Shown: piece after piece, positions 43,206-52,119 of the stretch | Layout: each line of letters begins with the position of its first letter | Numbering within the stretch: position 1 is the stretch's first letter | From: Fontibacter flavus | Lineage (GTDB): Bacteria > Bacteroidota > Bacteroidia > Cytophagales > Cyclobacteriaceae | Assembly (NCBI RefSeq): GCF_042432905.1 | Contig: NZ_JBHLWI010000041.1 | Coordinates: 5,839 to 69,838 of the forward strand | Direction: 5' to 3' | DNA length: 64,000 bases | Notes under the pieces: model-generated | Told to the model about the DNA's origin: nothing | The model's input: the letters and a program-made list of their open reading frames with translations, nothing else | Databases searched by the model: none | Made by a program: the position numbers and the translations under genes

Positions 43206-46200
43206 ATGAAAAAGATATTCCTGTTTTTTTTAACCCTTTTGTTGAGTCAAGGTGTTTTTGCCCAAACCTATCCCTACAATTATCAGGTGAGGGGTATTGA
43301 TCTGCCTTCTGAAGTCATTTATGGTATTGAACAGGATCATGAAGGATTAATATGGTTCAATACCGCACTTGGTGTTTATTTTTCAGATGGCTTTGATACC
43401 TATTCGGTTCCTGATACCATTAAGGTTAACCTTTCCAGTTACAAGGGGATGTTTAAAGATAAGGAAGGAAATATTTGGGTTTATAATAAATTGGGGATTC
43501 CGAAAGTTTACAGATATTTTTCTGGAGGCTGGGAAGAGATTTCACTTCCAAAGGAAGTTATTCAGGAAAGTTTTATTTACAGCAGGTTTGATGTTGCTGA
43601 ATTATCAGGTGAAAAATGGTATTTTTTAATCTTTAAGGACTTTATTTATTTTTCAAAAAACTTCAAAGATTGGTACAGGAAGGATGTTGTTTATGAAAAT
43701 TTGGGTGATTATTATTCCCTATATGTTGAAAAAGGTAAGATATTCCTGTTTTTTGAAAAAGGAACTTTTCAATTCCAGGACCAAGATATAAAGCCTTTTA
43801 AATTTAAAGGAATTCAGACACCTCATCACATATCTTATGTTGCATATGATCTCCAAAAAGGAAAATATTACTTTTTAGGGAGGGATTTTTTGGCATCAGG
43901 TTCAAGTTTTCATGAACCTGATGAATTGATTTACTCAGGTTTTTTAAAAAGTAATTATTCAGCCCAGTTTTTTGGGAAGCTGGAATTGGCAAATGGAGAA
44001 GTGTTTTTCTTCCTTGACTCCCAATTGCACAAATACAATCCAGAATCCGGAAGAATGATAGAGATCAGCGCTTTTGAGCAACTCAAGACGCATAACATCT
44101 ATTCATTCCTATTGGATAGAGAAGGGATCATTTGGGTAGGGTCTCATAGAGGTTTGATTAATTTCAATTCGCTGAAATTTTTCAATTACTATTTTCCCAC
44201 TTTGTTGGATGATGAAGTAACAGCAGTGATCAAGCTTAAAGAGAATGAGTATTTATTAGGCTACAATCATGGTCTTCAATTGTGGAATGAAAATGGATTC
44301 GAGACACTTTTGGTGGATGAGAATTTAAGGGGGCTACCTGATAAAAGGGTGACAAATTTTTCAATGGATAAAAATGGCATTGTCTGGTTTTCTTCCAATA
44401 CCATGGGTTTAGGAAGATTTGATCCCCAAAGTCGTTCCTTGGAGATGATAAAAAGACCAGATGTCAACTTTGTCAATTCGGTTCAGGTGCATGGTGATAG
44501 TCTGTACATCACGGCAGGTACAAGGGTCTTTCTGTCTTCCATTTTTAAAAAAGGACTTAAACATTTTGAACTTGAAATCAGCGATAATATTCAGGATTTA
44601 CTGGGAAATAGAAATATCTATATCAGAAAAGTATTCAGAGACAGTTCAAATCGTTTGGTCCTCTTGGTGGGTGGCAATAGCTATGCTGATAGGGAGAGTA
44701 TTTTTGTGGGAGAGGAATTGGTGATTGTGGTAGGCTATGATTTTTTGGAGGTTGAAGGTGGGTTTTTGGTCTCTACAGAGGAGGGATTGAAAATAGTTGA
44801 AAATGGAGTAGCTAGAGAGTTTATCGTTAATGGTGAGTCAATCAGACGACAAGTGTATGGACTTCTGAGGGATTCGACAGGAAGAATATGGGCGGGGACA
44901 GACCAAGGGATTTTTATGATTTATAACAATCAGATCAAACAATTCGATGTTAAAAGTGGTCTGGCAGGCACTGAGACAAACAGGGCCGCTTTGATTGAAG
45001 GTGATCAAGGTAAAATCCTCATAGGGACATCTAAAGGACTGTCAATTCTCAACATGCAGGAAGAGAAAGGAAGTATAGTGGCGCCTATCCTGGATATAAC
45101 TGCCATAAAACTGATCAACGCACCAAATGTCCATATTCCGCTTAGGAAAATTCCATTTTCATATAACAGTTTGGCCATTCATTATAGAGCTATTACATTT
45201 TTGCAGGATGTTGACCTGATCGTCTCTTACAAATTGGAGGGATTGGATGAAGATTGGGTGGAGTTAGTCAATCCTAGAAACAACGTATTGACTTTCAATA
45301 ATCTGCCTCCTGGAGATTACCAGCTTTTTATCAAAGCGAGTATAGATGGGGAAATTGAGACCAATATCTTAAGTTCTGAACGGATCAGGATTTTAAAACC
45401 CCTTTATTTACAAACTTGGTTTCTAATCTTGTTGCTTATTGCACTTATAGGGATTGGTTTTTTGATTAAAACCCTACAGGCCCAAACAAAAAAAGCAGGT
45501 GTTTTGGAAAAGGAAGTGGATGAAAAGACACAAAAAGCCAATGTTTCTGAAGATCAGTTCAAAAATGTCTGGGAGAGTTCAAAAGATGGTCTTATGATTG
45601 TTTCGGCCGAAGGTAAAATTATTGCGGTAAACGAGGCTTTTTCAACCTTGTCCGGAGTACCCAGAGAAGAGCTTGAGCATGGTTTCTTAGGAGATGTTTT
45701 TAAGGACAGTACGTTTTATGACAGTCAAAAATCCAAGCTAGAGGCCGAATATGCAGGGTACGAGGCGCCATCTATCAATTTTGAAATTTCAATTCCTTTT
45801 AAAAGTGGGATAAGGGAGATTGATTATTATTCCAGTGAATTAAAGACAACTTTGGATGGCATACCACTTTATTTAGGTGTGTTTAGAGATGTCACCGAAA
45901 AGAAAAAATATGAGGAGGGGTTAAAATTCGCCAAGGAAAAAGCCGAGGAGGCCAGCAGGATGAAGTCTAGCTTTCTATCCAACATGAGCCATGAGATCAG
46001 GACACCATTGAATGGGATTTTAGGTACCACGGAAAATATTATTCTTCAACGTAAAAAAGATAGAGAGTTGGTTTCCCAGCTTGAGATCATACAGGAATCA
46101 GGAGAAAGACTTTTGAACACCATCAATAGTATTTTAGATCTTTCGAAAATTGAATCCAATAAAATTGACATCAAACCAGTGCAAACCAATATCAATGACT

Positions 46201-46637
46201 TTGTGGCTAAGATAATTTTGCCTTTGAAAAATCTGGCGGTGAGAAAAGGGCTTTTGATATCTGTTAAATATGAAACGCAGCCTTTTGTAGGGATGATTGA
46301 TACCCGATATCTTGAAATGATCATCAATAATATTGTCGGGAATGCTATTAAATACTCCAACAAAGGACTTATTACGGTCAGATTAAGCGGGACGGGTGGT
46401 AATCTTTTTTTAGAAGTTGTGGACCAGGGAATTGGTATGAGTGAGGAGTTTTTAGAAAGGATTTTCTTCCCCTTTGAACAGGAAAGTCGAGGGTATGGAC
46501 GAAATTATGAAGGGACAGGGTTGGGTTTAGCAATTACTAAGAATCTCATTGATGCTTTAGGAGGGGATATTAAGATAGAAAGTGTGAAAGAAAAAGGTAC
46601 AAAGGTGCTGGTAATTCTACCCCTTGGAAAAAATTGA
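43206..46637 (+). CDS. Propeller-type sensor histidine kinase (with PAS domain)
   Basis: Two-component sensor of 1143 residues. Signal peptide (1-20, GVFAQ) leads into an exported double propeller with repeats of the type GLIWFNTALGVYFSDG, GIIWVGSHRGLINF and GRIWAGTDQGIF, then a Y_Y_Y domain (about 645-730), one membrane helix (about 735-757), a coiled linker, a PAS domain (about 785-905), HisKA with His929 (NMSHEIRTPLNGIL) and HATPase (NIVGNAIKYS, DQGIGMS, GTGLGLAIT). Unlike the classic Bacteroides hybrid systems there is no C-terminal receiver or AraC output. The receiver-kinase protein encoded 51 bases downstream is the likely partner. Confidence 0.93.
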   Translation: MKKIFLFFLTLLLSQGVFAQTYPYNYQVRGIDLPSEVIYGIEQDHEGLIWFNTALGVYFSDGFDTYSVPDTIKVNLSSYKGMFKDKEGNIWVYNKLGIPKVYRYFSGGWEEISLPKEVIQESFIYSRFDVAELSGEKWYFLIFKDFIYFSKNFKDWYRKDVVYENLGDYYSLYVEKGKIFLFFEKGTFQFQDQDIKPFKFKGIQTPHHISYVAYDLQKGKYYFLGRDFLASGSSFHEPDELIYSGFLKSNYSAQFFGKLELANGEVFFFLDSQLHKYNPESGRMIEISAFEQLKTHNIYSFLLDREGIIWVGSHRGLINFNSLKFFNYYFPTLLDDEVTAVIKLKENEYLLGYNHGLQLWNENGFETLLVDENLRGLPDKRVTNFSMDKNGIVWFSSNTMGLGRFDPQSRSLEMIKRPDVNFVNSVQVHGDSLYITAGTRVFLSSIFKKGLKHFELEISDNIQDLLGNRNIYIRKVFRDSSNRLVLLVGGNSYADRESIFVGEELVIVVGYDFLEVEGGFLVSTEEGLKIVENGVAREFIVNGESIRRQVYGLLRDSTGRIWAGTDQGIFMIYNNQIKQFDVKSGLAGTETNRAALIEGDQGKILIGTSKGLSILNMQEEKGSIVAPILDITAIKLINAPNVHIPLRKIPFSYNSLAIHYRAITFLQDVDLIVSYKLEGLDEDWVELVNPRNNVLTFNNLPPGDYQLFIKASIDGEIETNILSSERIRILKPLYLQTWFLILLLIALIGIGFLIKTLQAQTKKAGVLEKEVDEKTQKANVSEDQFKNVWESSKDGLMIVSAEGKIIAVNEAFSTLSGVPREELEHGFLGDVFKDSTFYDSQKSKLEAEYAGYEAPSINFEISIPFKSGIREIDYYSSELKTTLDGIPLYLGVFRDVTEKKKYEEGLKFAKEKAEEASRMKSSFLSNMSHEIRTPLNGILGTTENIILQRKKDRELVSQLEIIQESGERLLNTINSILDLSKIESNKIDIKPVQTNINDFVAKIILPLKNLAVRKGLLISVKYETQPFVGMIDTRYLEMIINNIVGNAIKYSNKGLITVRLSGTGGNLFLEVVDQGIGMSEEFLERIFFPFEQESRGYGRNYEGTGLGLAITKNLIDALGGDIKIESVKEKGTKVLVILPLGKN

Positions 46638-46688
46638 TTTTTCATATTCGTATAAACTTGTAATTTGCATGCTACTGTGAACACGACT

Positions 46689-47867
46689 ATGTTTCCATTA
46701 CGGATTTTAATTACAGAAGATGACCATGTGTCAGCACTTCTGCTCAAAAAAGCGCTTGAAAAAAACAATCATCAAATCATCGGGATTTCTGATTCGGGTG
46801 AACAGGCCCTTGAGATCTTGGCAGAACACCATGCCGATATTGTGATGATGGATATCAATCTTGCCGGTGAATTGGATGGTATCCGGACTACTGAAATCAT
46901 CAACGAGAAATATGATATTCCAGTCGTCTATCTCAGTGCCAGTTCTGATGCAGAGACTTTGACCAAGGTAGTGGGGACCAATCCCTCCGCCTATGTAATC
47001 AAGCCCTTTAATATCAGGGAATTGAATATGGTGATTGAATTGGCTATTTTCAAAGACAGGAAAGAGAAGGAGTTGCAGAAACTCAATAATGAACTTGAAG
47101 AGAAAGTACGTCAGCGGACCAAGGATTTGGCAGAGGCCAACAAGGAGTTGACCCGTGCCCTTGAGAAGGAAAGGGAAATCGGTGAACTAAAGTCAAGAAT
47201 CGTTCTGAATGTTTCGCATGGTTTCAAGACACCTTTGACTTCTATATTAAGTTCTGCGCAGTTACTTCAGCAGTATGCGGAAAAGGATCATCCTTTTAAG
47301 GCGAAAATCATGAAGCATGCCGATAAAATTGAGCATTCTGTTAGGAACCTGAACAGCTTGCTGACATCTGTATTGTTTTTTGGCAAGGCCGATGCCAATA
47401 AAATTGATTACAAGCCTAAAAAGCTTTTTCTAAATGCCTTGATCAATGAAGTGGTGGATGTGGTGAAGGCCGGTAGTGAAAATGATGTAAAAATCAATTT
47501 GAAAATCGGCAAAATTCCCAAAACCATAACCTCAGATTCTGATTTATTATATCAGATTTTCGAAAACCTTCTATCCAATGCGGTGAAATATTCAAAAGAT
47601 GGACAATCTGTTGAATTTGAAATGATCGAAGAGGATGGCTTTTTGAATGCAAAAATTATAGATCACGGGATAGGTATTCCGGAAAAAGAACAAGATCAGC
47701 TTTTTGACCGTTTCTTTAGAGCAAAGAATGTCGGTATTATTGAGGGGTCAGGTCTAGGTCTTTCAATTGTGAAAAAGTGCGTAGATGTTTTGGGAGGAGA
47801 AATCACTTTTGAAAGTCAGCAGAAAAAAGGGACCACATTCTTTGTCAAAATACCAATAAACAAGTAA
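46689..47867 (+). CDS. Response-regulator/histidine-kinase fusion with altered H-box
   Basis: Soluble protein of 392 residues from the ATG at 46689 (the frame is open to a TTG at 46665). An N-terminal receiver (1-120) has EDDH at 9-12, phosphoacceptor Asp55 (MMDINLAG), Ser/Ala switch region YLSAS and Lys in VIKPF. A coiled coil (about 125-170) leads to a HisKA domain with His177 and an HATPase domain (NLLSNAVKYS, DHGIGIP, GSGLGLSIV). The H-box reads SHGFKTPL: the usual acidic residue after His is Gly178. That change should lower phosphatase and perhaps kinase activity. It sits between a sensor kinase and an ABC exporter, 2 bases from the latter. Confidence 0.92.
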   Translation: MFPLRILITEDDHVSALLLKKALEKNNHQIIGISDSGEQALEILAEHHADIVMMDINLAGELDGIRTTEIINEKYDIPVVYLSASSDAETLTKVVGTNPSAYVIKPFNIRELNMVIELAIFKDRKEKELQKLNNELEEKVRQRTKDLAEANKELTRALEKEREIGELKSRIVLNVSHGFKTPLTSILSSAQLLQQYAEKDHPFKAKIMKHADKIEHSVRNLNSLLTSVLFFGKADANKIDYKPKKLFLNALINEVVDVVKAGSENDVKINLKIGKIPKTITSDSDLLYQIFENLLSNAVKYSKDGQSVEFEMIEEDGFLNAKIIDHGIGIPEKEQDQLFDRFFRAKNVGIIEGSGLGLSIVKKCVDVLGGEITFESQQKKGTTFFVKIPINK

Positions 47868-47869
47868 AG

Positions 47870-48502
47870 ATGCTTAAAGCGGAAAATTTAGAATTTTATT
47901 ACAATCCAAATCAACGATTTAATATTCCTGACATTAACCTTTCCCCAGGAGGGCAATTGCTGATTCTTGGAAAATCAGGAAGTGGCAAGACCACTATTTT
48001 GAACATGTTGGGAGGCTTGTTGAAGCCAATTAAAGGAGAAATACTTATTGATGGTACTTCTTTGTATAGCCAGTCAGGTGCTGCATTGGACAAGTTTAGG
48101 GGAAGGAATATTGGCATCATTTTTCAAAAGCCCCATATCCTAGCTCCTTTGACAGTGGAAGAGAATTTAAGTTTGGCAAACTTCTTTTCTGGAAAAAGGG
48201 GAGACAAGAATGAAACTTTGCTAAAAGAGCTTGGTATTTTTGACAAAAGGAAAGCTAAAGTCAATACCCTTTCTGAAGGGGAGGCCCAGCGTGTTTCGAT
48301 TGCCAGGGCATTGGCCAATTCCCCAAAAGTCATTTTGGCAGATGAACCTACTGCAAGCTTGGATGACGAAAATGCTTCAAATGTGGTGAAATTACTGAAA
48401 GAGCAAGCGGAAAAATTCAAAGCTGTTCTCATTATCGTCACGCATGACCAGCGGGTGAAAGATCATATTTCAAACCAAATAATTATGGGAGGTGAACTAT
48501 GA
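47870..48502 (+). CDS. ABC transporter ATPase (MacB/LolD-type)
   Basis: ATP-binding subunit of 210 residues for the adjacent FtsX-like permease. Walker A GKSGSGKTT, Q-loop FQKPHILAPLTVEENL, signature LSEGEAQRVSIARAL (Glu where LSGGQ has Gly/Gln, tolerated in the LolD group) and Walker B VILADEPTASLD are all present. It begins 2 bases after the receiver-kinase gene and overlaps the permease by 4 bases (ATGA), so the three are probably co-transcribed. Substrate unknown; see the permease. Confidence 0.93.
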   Translation: MLKAENLEFYYNPNQRFNIPDINLSPGGQLLILGKSGSGKTTILNMLGGLLKPIKGEILIDGTSLYSQSGAALDKFRGRNIGIIFQKPHILAPLTVEENLSLANFFSGKRGDKNETLLKELGIFDKRKAKVNTLSEGEAQRVSIARALANSPKVILADEPTASLDDENASNVVKLLKEQAEKFKAVLIIVTHDQRVKDHISNQIIMGGEL

Positions 48503-49722
48503 ACATGTTTAAGTTAAGCTGGAAATACCTCACCGCTAAACCTTTAAGTACAGGGTTGAATATTTTACTGCTGGCATTGGGTTTGGCTATCATTACAGTG
48601 CTTATCCTGATTCAGGATCAATTTGAAAACAAAATGACAAGGGATGCCCAAGGCATTGACCTGGTCGTAGGGGCCAAAGGAAGTCCCTTGCAACTGATTC
48701 TATCCAGCGTATATCATATAGATTTTCCTACTGGAAATATTGACATGAATGATGCGATGGCGCTCTCCAAAAACAGATTGGTGAAGAACATCATCCCAAT
48801 GGGATTAGGTGATAATTATCAGGGCTATCGGATCGTGGGCACTAATTATGATTACATCGATCTTTATTCAGCAGAGATGGGAGAGGGTGAATTATGGAAG
48901 AAGCCGTTTGATGTAGTACTTGGTCATGAAGTAGCGATGAAATTGGGGTTGAATGTTGGGGATAATTTTGTGGGCTCTCATGGAATCGGCAGTAGTAGCC
49001 ATGAACATGATGAGCATCCTTACATCATTACCGGCATTTTGACGCCAATGGGGAATGTTCTGGACAAACTGATTTTAACCAGTATTGAATCGGTATGGTA
49101 TACCCATGATGAAGGTCATGATCATGATAAATTTGAAGCTGATGTGGCCCAAAGAGGTTTCCCTGAAACAGATGAAGACAGAGAAGTTACTTCTTTATTG
49201 GTTCAATACAGAAATCCTATGGCTGCTGTTCAATTGCCAAGATTTATCAACAGTAAGAGTGCTTTACAAGCAGCCTCACCTTCATTTGAAATTTCCAGGC
49301 TATTTGAATTGTTGGGAATTGGTGTCAAATTGATTCAGGGGCTTGCTGTGGTGATCATTGTGATAGCAGGTCTAGGTATATTTATTGCATTATTTAATTC
49401 ACTGAAGGAAAGAAAATATGATCTTGCTGTGATGAGGACATTGGGGGCCTCAAGTGGGCAGTTGTTCCTGCATATCGTATTGGAAGGCGTCATCTTAACC
49501 GTATTAGGTGCACTGGTTGGAATATTGATGGGGCACCTTTTTCTTGCCATTGTCGTTATGCAGAATGAGCAAGGTGCAATCAGTGGTTTAAGTGCTCTGG
49601 TCTTTTTACAACAGGAGCTTTGGATCATTGCTTATGCTGTCATAGTAGGAGTTCTTGCCTCTCTTATCCCTGCATGGAACGCTTATCAAACAGATATTGC
49701 CAAACAGCTTACCAAATCATAA
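48499..49722 (+). CDS. FtsX-like ABC permease with His-rich periplasmic loops
   Basis: Permease of 407 residues of the MacB/LolCE type: one N-terminal helix (about 16-40), a large periplasmic domain (about 45-270), three C-terminal helices (about 275-300, 325-355, 370-395). Such proteins usually work mechanically on envelope substrates and do not conduct them through the membrane. The periplasmic domain has two His/acid-rich stretches, SSSHEHDEHPY and THDEGHDHDKFEAD, which look like transition-metal sites. Together with the ATPase and the DUF3299-like gene it resembles the zinc-responsive PA4064-PA4066 group of Pseudomonas aeruginosa. Confidence 0.9.
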   Translation: MNMFKLSWKYLTAKPLSTGLNILLLALGLAIITVLILIQDQFENKMTRDAQGIDLVVGAKGSPLQLILSSVYHIDFPTGNIDMNDAMALSKNRLVKNIIPMGLGDNYQGYRIVGTNYDYIDLYSAEMGEGELWKKPFDVVLGHEVAMKLGLNVGDNFVGSHGIGSSSHEHDEHPYIITGILTPMGNVLDKLILTSIESVWYTHDEGHDHDKFEADVAQRGFPETDEDREVTSLLVQYRNPMAAVQLPRFINSKSALQAASPSFEISRLFELLGIGVKLIQGLAVVIIVIAGLGIFIALFNSLKERKYDLAVMRTLGASSGQLFLHIVLEGVILTVLGALVGILMGHLFLAIVVMQNEQGAISGLSALVFLQQELWIIAYAVIVGVLASLIPAWNAYQTDIAKQLTKS

Positions 49723-49759
49723 CTTTGATCATTGATAAACATAGAAAAAATTAAGTTTC

Positions 49760-50200
49760 ATGATATTTAAGAAAATTACATTAGCATTAGTATTAGCCTT
49801 AATTGGTTCTGTTGCTCTTGCCCAGACCTCACCAAATGTTTGGAGAGACCTTTCTGAAGTGACTTATAAAATCGGTCAGGATGAATTTGGAGAATTGTAT
49901 ATACCTGTATTCAGTGATAAAATCAAAAAACTAGAAGGTAAAGTAGTGGAGGCAGATGGTTATATCATTCCTTTTGAAGGAATGTTTAAGCCAGAACATA
50001 TCATCTTATCTTCCCTTCCTTTGGCAGAATGCTTTTTCTGTGGATCAGGCGGTCCCGAAACGGTCATGGAGGTAATGATGAAAAACCCGATCAAGTATAC
50101 TTCCAAAAGGGTAAAAGTGAGAGGGAAACTGACTTTGAATGATAAGGATCCTGAAAAGTTGATGTATATCCTTAAAGATGCTGAACTTTTGACCAATTAA
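49760..50200 (+). CDS. DUF3299-like exported protein
   Basis: Predicted periplasmic protein of 146 residues. Signal peptide (1-21, ending VALAQ) and one domain with KLEGKVVEADGYIIPFEG, followed by LPLAECFFCGSGGPETVMEV with a CFFC pair and Glu, then VKVRGKLTLNDKD. This fits the DUF3299 family or its Bacteroidota relatives. Function is unknown; in Proteobacteria DUF3299 genes follow MacB-like ABC genes in zinc-regulated operons, and this gene follows the ABC pair after 37 bases. The CxxC could bind metal. Confidence 0.75.
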   Translation: MIFKKITLALVLALIGSVALAQTSPNVWRDLSEVTYKIGQDEFGELYIPVFSDKIKKLEGKVVEADGYIIPFEGMFKPEHIILSSLPLAECFFCGSGGPETVMEVMMKNPIKYTSKRVKVRGKLTLNDKDPEKLMYILKDAELLTN

Positions 50201-50231
50201 AAAAAGCTCCGTTCTCAAACGGAGCTTTTTT
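50199..50231. terminator. Bidirectional terminator in a convergent pair, overlapping coding sequence
   Basis: AAAAAAGCTCCGTT / AACGGAGCTTTTTT with a short loop. It serves the DUF3299-like gene (plus) and the aminotransferase gene (minus). The minus-strand stop codon (50215-50217) lies in the loop and the last codons are part of the stem. Confidence 0.9.
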
Positions 50232-51036
50232 GTTCCATGGCTTCAAAAGCAGTTAAAAGCTTTTTGGTCCTAGGGCCAGGATTTCCTTTTCCTATTTTAA
50301 ACTCATTGATTGATGTGACAGGAAGGATTTTTTTTGTTGTACTGGTCATGAAAACTTCGTCCGCTTCCAGCAATTCAGATAAAGTAATTTGTCTAATTTC
50401 TGTGTCCGGAGCTAATTCCAATACGCGTTTTCTTGTAATTCCGTGAAGTATATGTTTATCGGGAGTTGATATTTGCCCGTCTTTCACAATGAAAATATTA
50501 GACCTAGAACTTTCGGAAATTATATTATTCAGGTGGTAAATAACATCTTCAGCGCCTTCTTTTTTCCAGGTAGCACTGTGCCATACCGGGAGGGCATAAT
50601 TGGTGGTTTTGATGTCAGCTATTGCTCGGACATGTTCCAAAGCCAATAATTTCACACCCTTTTCATACTTTTCTTTTGCGGGGAAGTCCAAATCCTCACA
50701 GAAAATGAAAAGAGAACCTTTTGTTGGACTGAAATGGTTCTCAGATACGCCTCCGGTTAGGACCATTCTGATTCCTCCTGCTTCTAAGTCATTTTTTGCA
50801 ATGAGCTCATGAATGATGGATCTGAGCTCCTCTTTGTTTAAGGTTAAAGAAAGATGGGTTTTTTCAGCAGATCTGATAAACCTGTCCAAATAGTCATTGA
50901 GAAAAAGAGGCCTGTAATTGAAGGTTCTGAAAAAATCAAAGATTCCATATCCTCTTATCAAGCCTATGTCCATAGGATGTATGCTCGCTTTTTCAGCTTC
51001 GATAATTGTGTCGTTTGCAAAGCAAAAATTTTTCAT
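50215..51036 (-). CDS. Class IV (PLP-dependent) aminotransferase
   Basis: Fold-type IV PLP enzyme of about 273 residues, in the group that holds branched-chain aminotransferase, D-amino-acid aminotransferase and aminodeoxychorismate lyase (PabC). The frame is open to 51063, but a TATTTTTG promoter element at 51061-51068 overlaps that part, so the ATG at 51036 (MKNFCFANDT) is preferred. Motifs: RGYGIFDFFRTFNYRPLFL, KTTNYALPVWHS with the catalytic Lys, ISESSRSNIFIVKDG, and TPDKHILHGITRKRVLELA. Exact substrate cannot be fixed from sequence. Confidence 0.88.
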   Translation of the reverse strand: MKNFCFANDTIIEAEKASIHPMDIGLIRGYGIFDFFRTFNYRPLFLNDYLDRFIRSAEKTHLSLTLNKEELRSIIHELIAKNDLEAGGIRMVLTGGVSENHFSPTKGSLFIFCEDLDFPAKEKYEKGVKLLALEHVRAIADIKTTNYALPVWHSATWKKEGAEDVIYHLNNIISESSRSNIFIVKDGQISTPDKHILHGITRKRVLELAPDTEIRQITLSELLEADEVFMTSTTKKILPVTSINEFKIGKGNPGPRTKKLLTAFEAMEQKSSV

Positions 51037-51060
51037 AATCAGCGTTACTTGATGTGTTTT

Positions 51061-51068
51061 CAAAAATA
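51061..51068 (-). promoter_or_regulatory. -7 promoter element of the aminotransferase gene
   Basis: On the minus strand TATTTTTG (TAnnTTTG consensus), 24 bases before the ATG at 51036. Supports the shorter start. Confidence 0.45.
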
Positions 51069-51229
51069 CATATTCCCCAGGAAAAGAGGGTGTGTTTTTT
51101 TGAATCTCAAAATATTTTTTAAACAGATGAAATGTTAATTATTTCAATCAAAAACTGTATAATTTATAGTTAAAAATTAAGTATTGGGTACCTAAGTCAT
51201 TTTTTTTAATTAATATTGCATATCAATTA

Positions 51230-51676
51230 ATGAGAAAGCCTTGGGTTATGAAGTTTGTTTTTAAAAATCTTTTAGTTTTTTTCTTGTTTGCTACTGTTTC
51301 CTGCCAATCTGAAAAAAAAGATGAAGTTGGGGATTTGAAAGAAGAAGTTATAGCCATTCATGATGAAGTTATGCCCTTGATGGGGGAATTGAAATCATTG
51401 AAGAAAGAAGCTGATACTTTGGCTGAGCAGTTGAGTATGGAAGATTCTGTCATGCATCAGGAACGTATACAAGAATTAAAAGCACTTTCCAAGCAGCTTG
51501 ATCAAGCCTTTGAAGGTATGTTTATTTGGATGAGGCAATTCAAGGCCCCTGAAGAGGACATGGAAAAATCCGAAGCGATTGAATACCTGAATGAACAGAA
51601 AGTAAAGGTTGAAAAAGTAAACAAAGATATCAAAGAAGCTTTGGCAACGGCAAAACAGGAACTTGATGAAATTTAA
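51230..51676 (+). CDS. Coiled-coil lipoprotein, hypothetical
   Basis: Predicted lipoprotein of 148 residues (142 if the second ATG at 51248 is used). Lipobox Cys25 in FATVSCQS. The rest is almost wholly helical and charged, with heptad-like spacing (LKEEVIAIHDEVMPLMGELKSLKKEA, VEKVNKDIKEALATAKQEL). Bacteroidota proteins of this kind are often labelled 'viral A-type inclusion protein', which says nothing about role. It is convergent with the cytochrome c gene at 51673, and the two stop codons share the palindrome TTAA. Confidence 0.7.
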   Translation: MRKPWVMKFVFKNLLVFFLFATVSCQSEKKDEVGDLKEEVIAIHDEVMPLMGELKSLKKEADTLAEQLSMEDSVMHQERIQELKALSKQLDQAFEGMFIWMRQFKAPEEDMEKSEAIEYLNEQKVKVEKVNKDIKEALATAKQELDEI

Positions 51677-52119
51677 TCCTTTTGTTCAAGGAATTCAGCC
51701 ACTTTGTTGGCATCTATAACACCTTCACTATTACCCCATATATTGTAGAGATAAGACATAATTCTTGCTATTTCCAAATTGGTAAGTGTTGGATTGGCAG
51801 GCATAGGCTGGTTGTAGATGATGCCATTGACGGTTATTTCTCCTTGTTGGCCATACTTGATGATACGGGCCGTCCTAGCCATGTCTTCAGCCAAATAATC
51901 TGAATTTTTAAGAGGAGGGATGAGCTTTCCCAGTCCAGTACCATCTTGTTGATGACAGTTCGCGCAATAGGTGTCATAGAGGTTTTTGCCTTCTATGGCA
52001 TACTGTAATACTTTGGTGTCTTTAATGGATGCAAGAGTCAGCTCTTTCTTTTCCTGCTTCGAATCACAGGAAAAGAAAATCATCATTATACTTCCAAGCA
52101 GCAATAAATTTCTATTCAT
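51673..52119 (-). CDS. Monoheme cytochrome c lipoprotein
   Basis: Class I cytochrome c of 148 residues. Signal peptide with lipobox (IFFSC, Cys18), heme motif CANCH at about residues 52-56, GTGLGKLIPPL typical of this group, and a Met-containing loop (GIIYNQPMPANP) for the sixth ligand. It directly follows the SCO gene in a hemJ-like/SCO/cytochrome c group and may shuttle electrons to the oxidase. Confidence 0.92.
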   Translation of the reverse strand: MNRNLLLLGSIMMIFFSCDSKQEKKELTLASIKDTKVLQYAIEGKNLYDTYCANCHQQDGTGLGKLIPPLKNSDYLAEDMARTARIIKYGQQGEITVNGIIYNQPMPANPTLTNLEIARIMSYLYNIWGNSEGVIDANKVAEFLEQKD

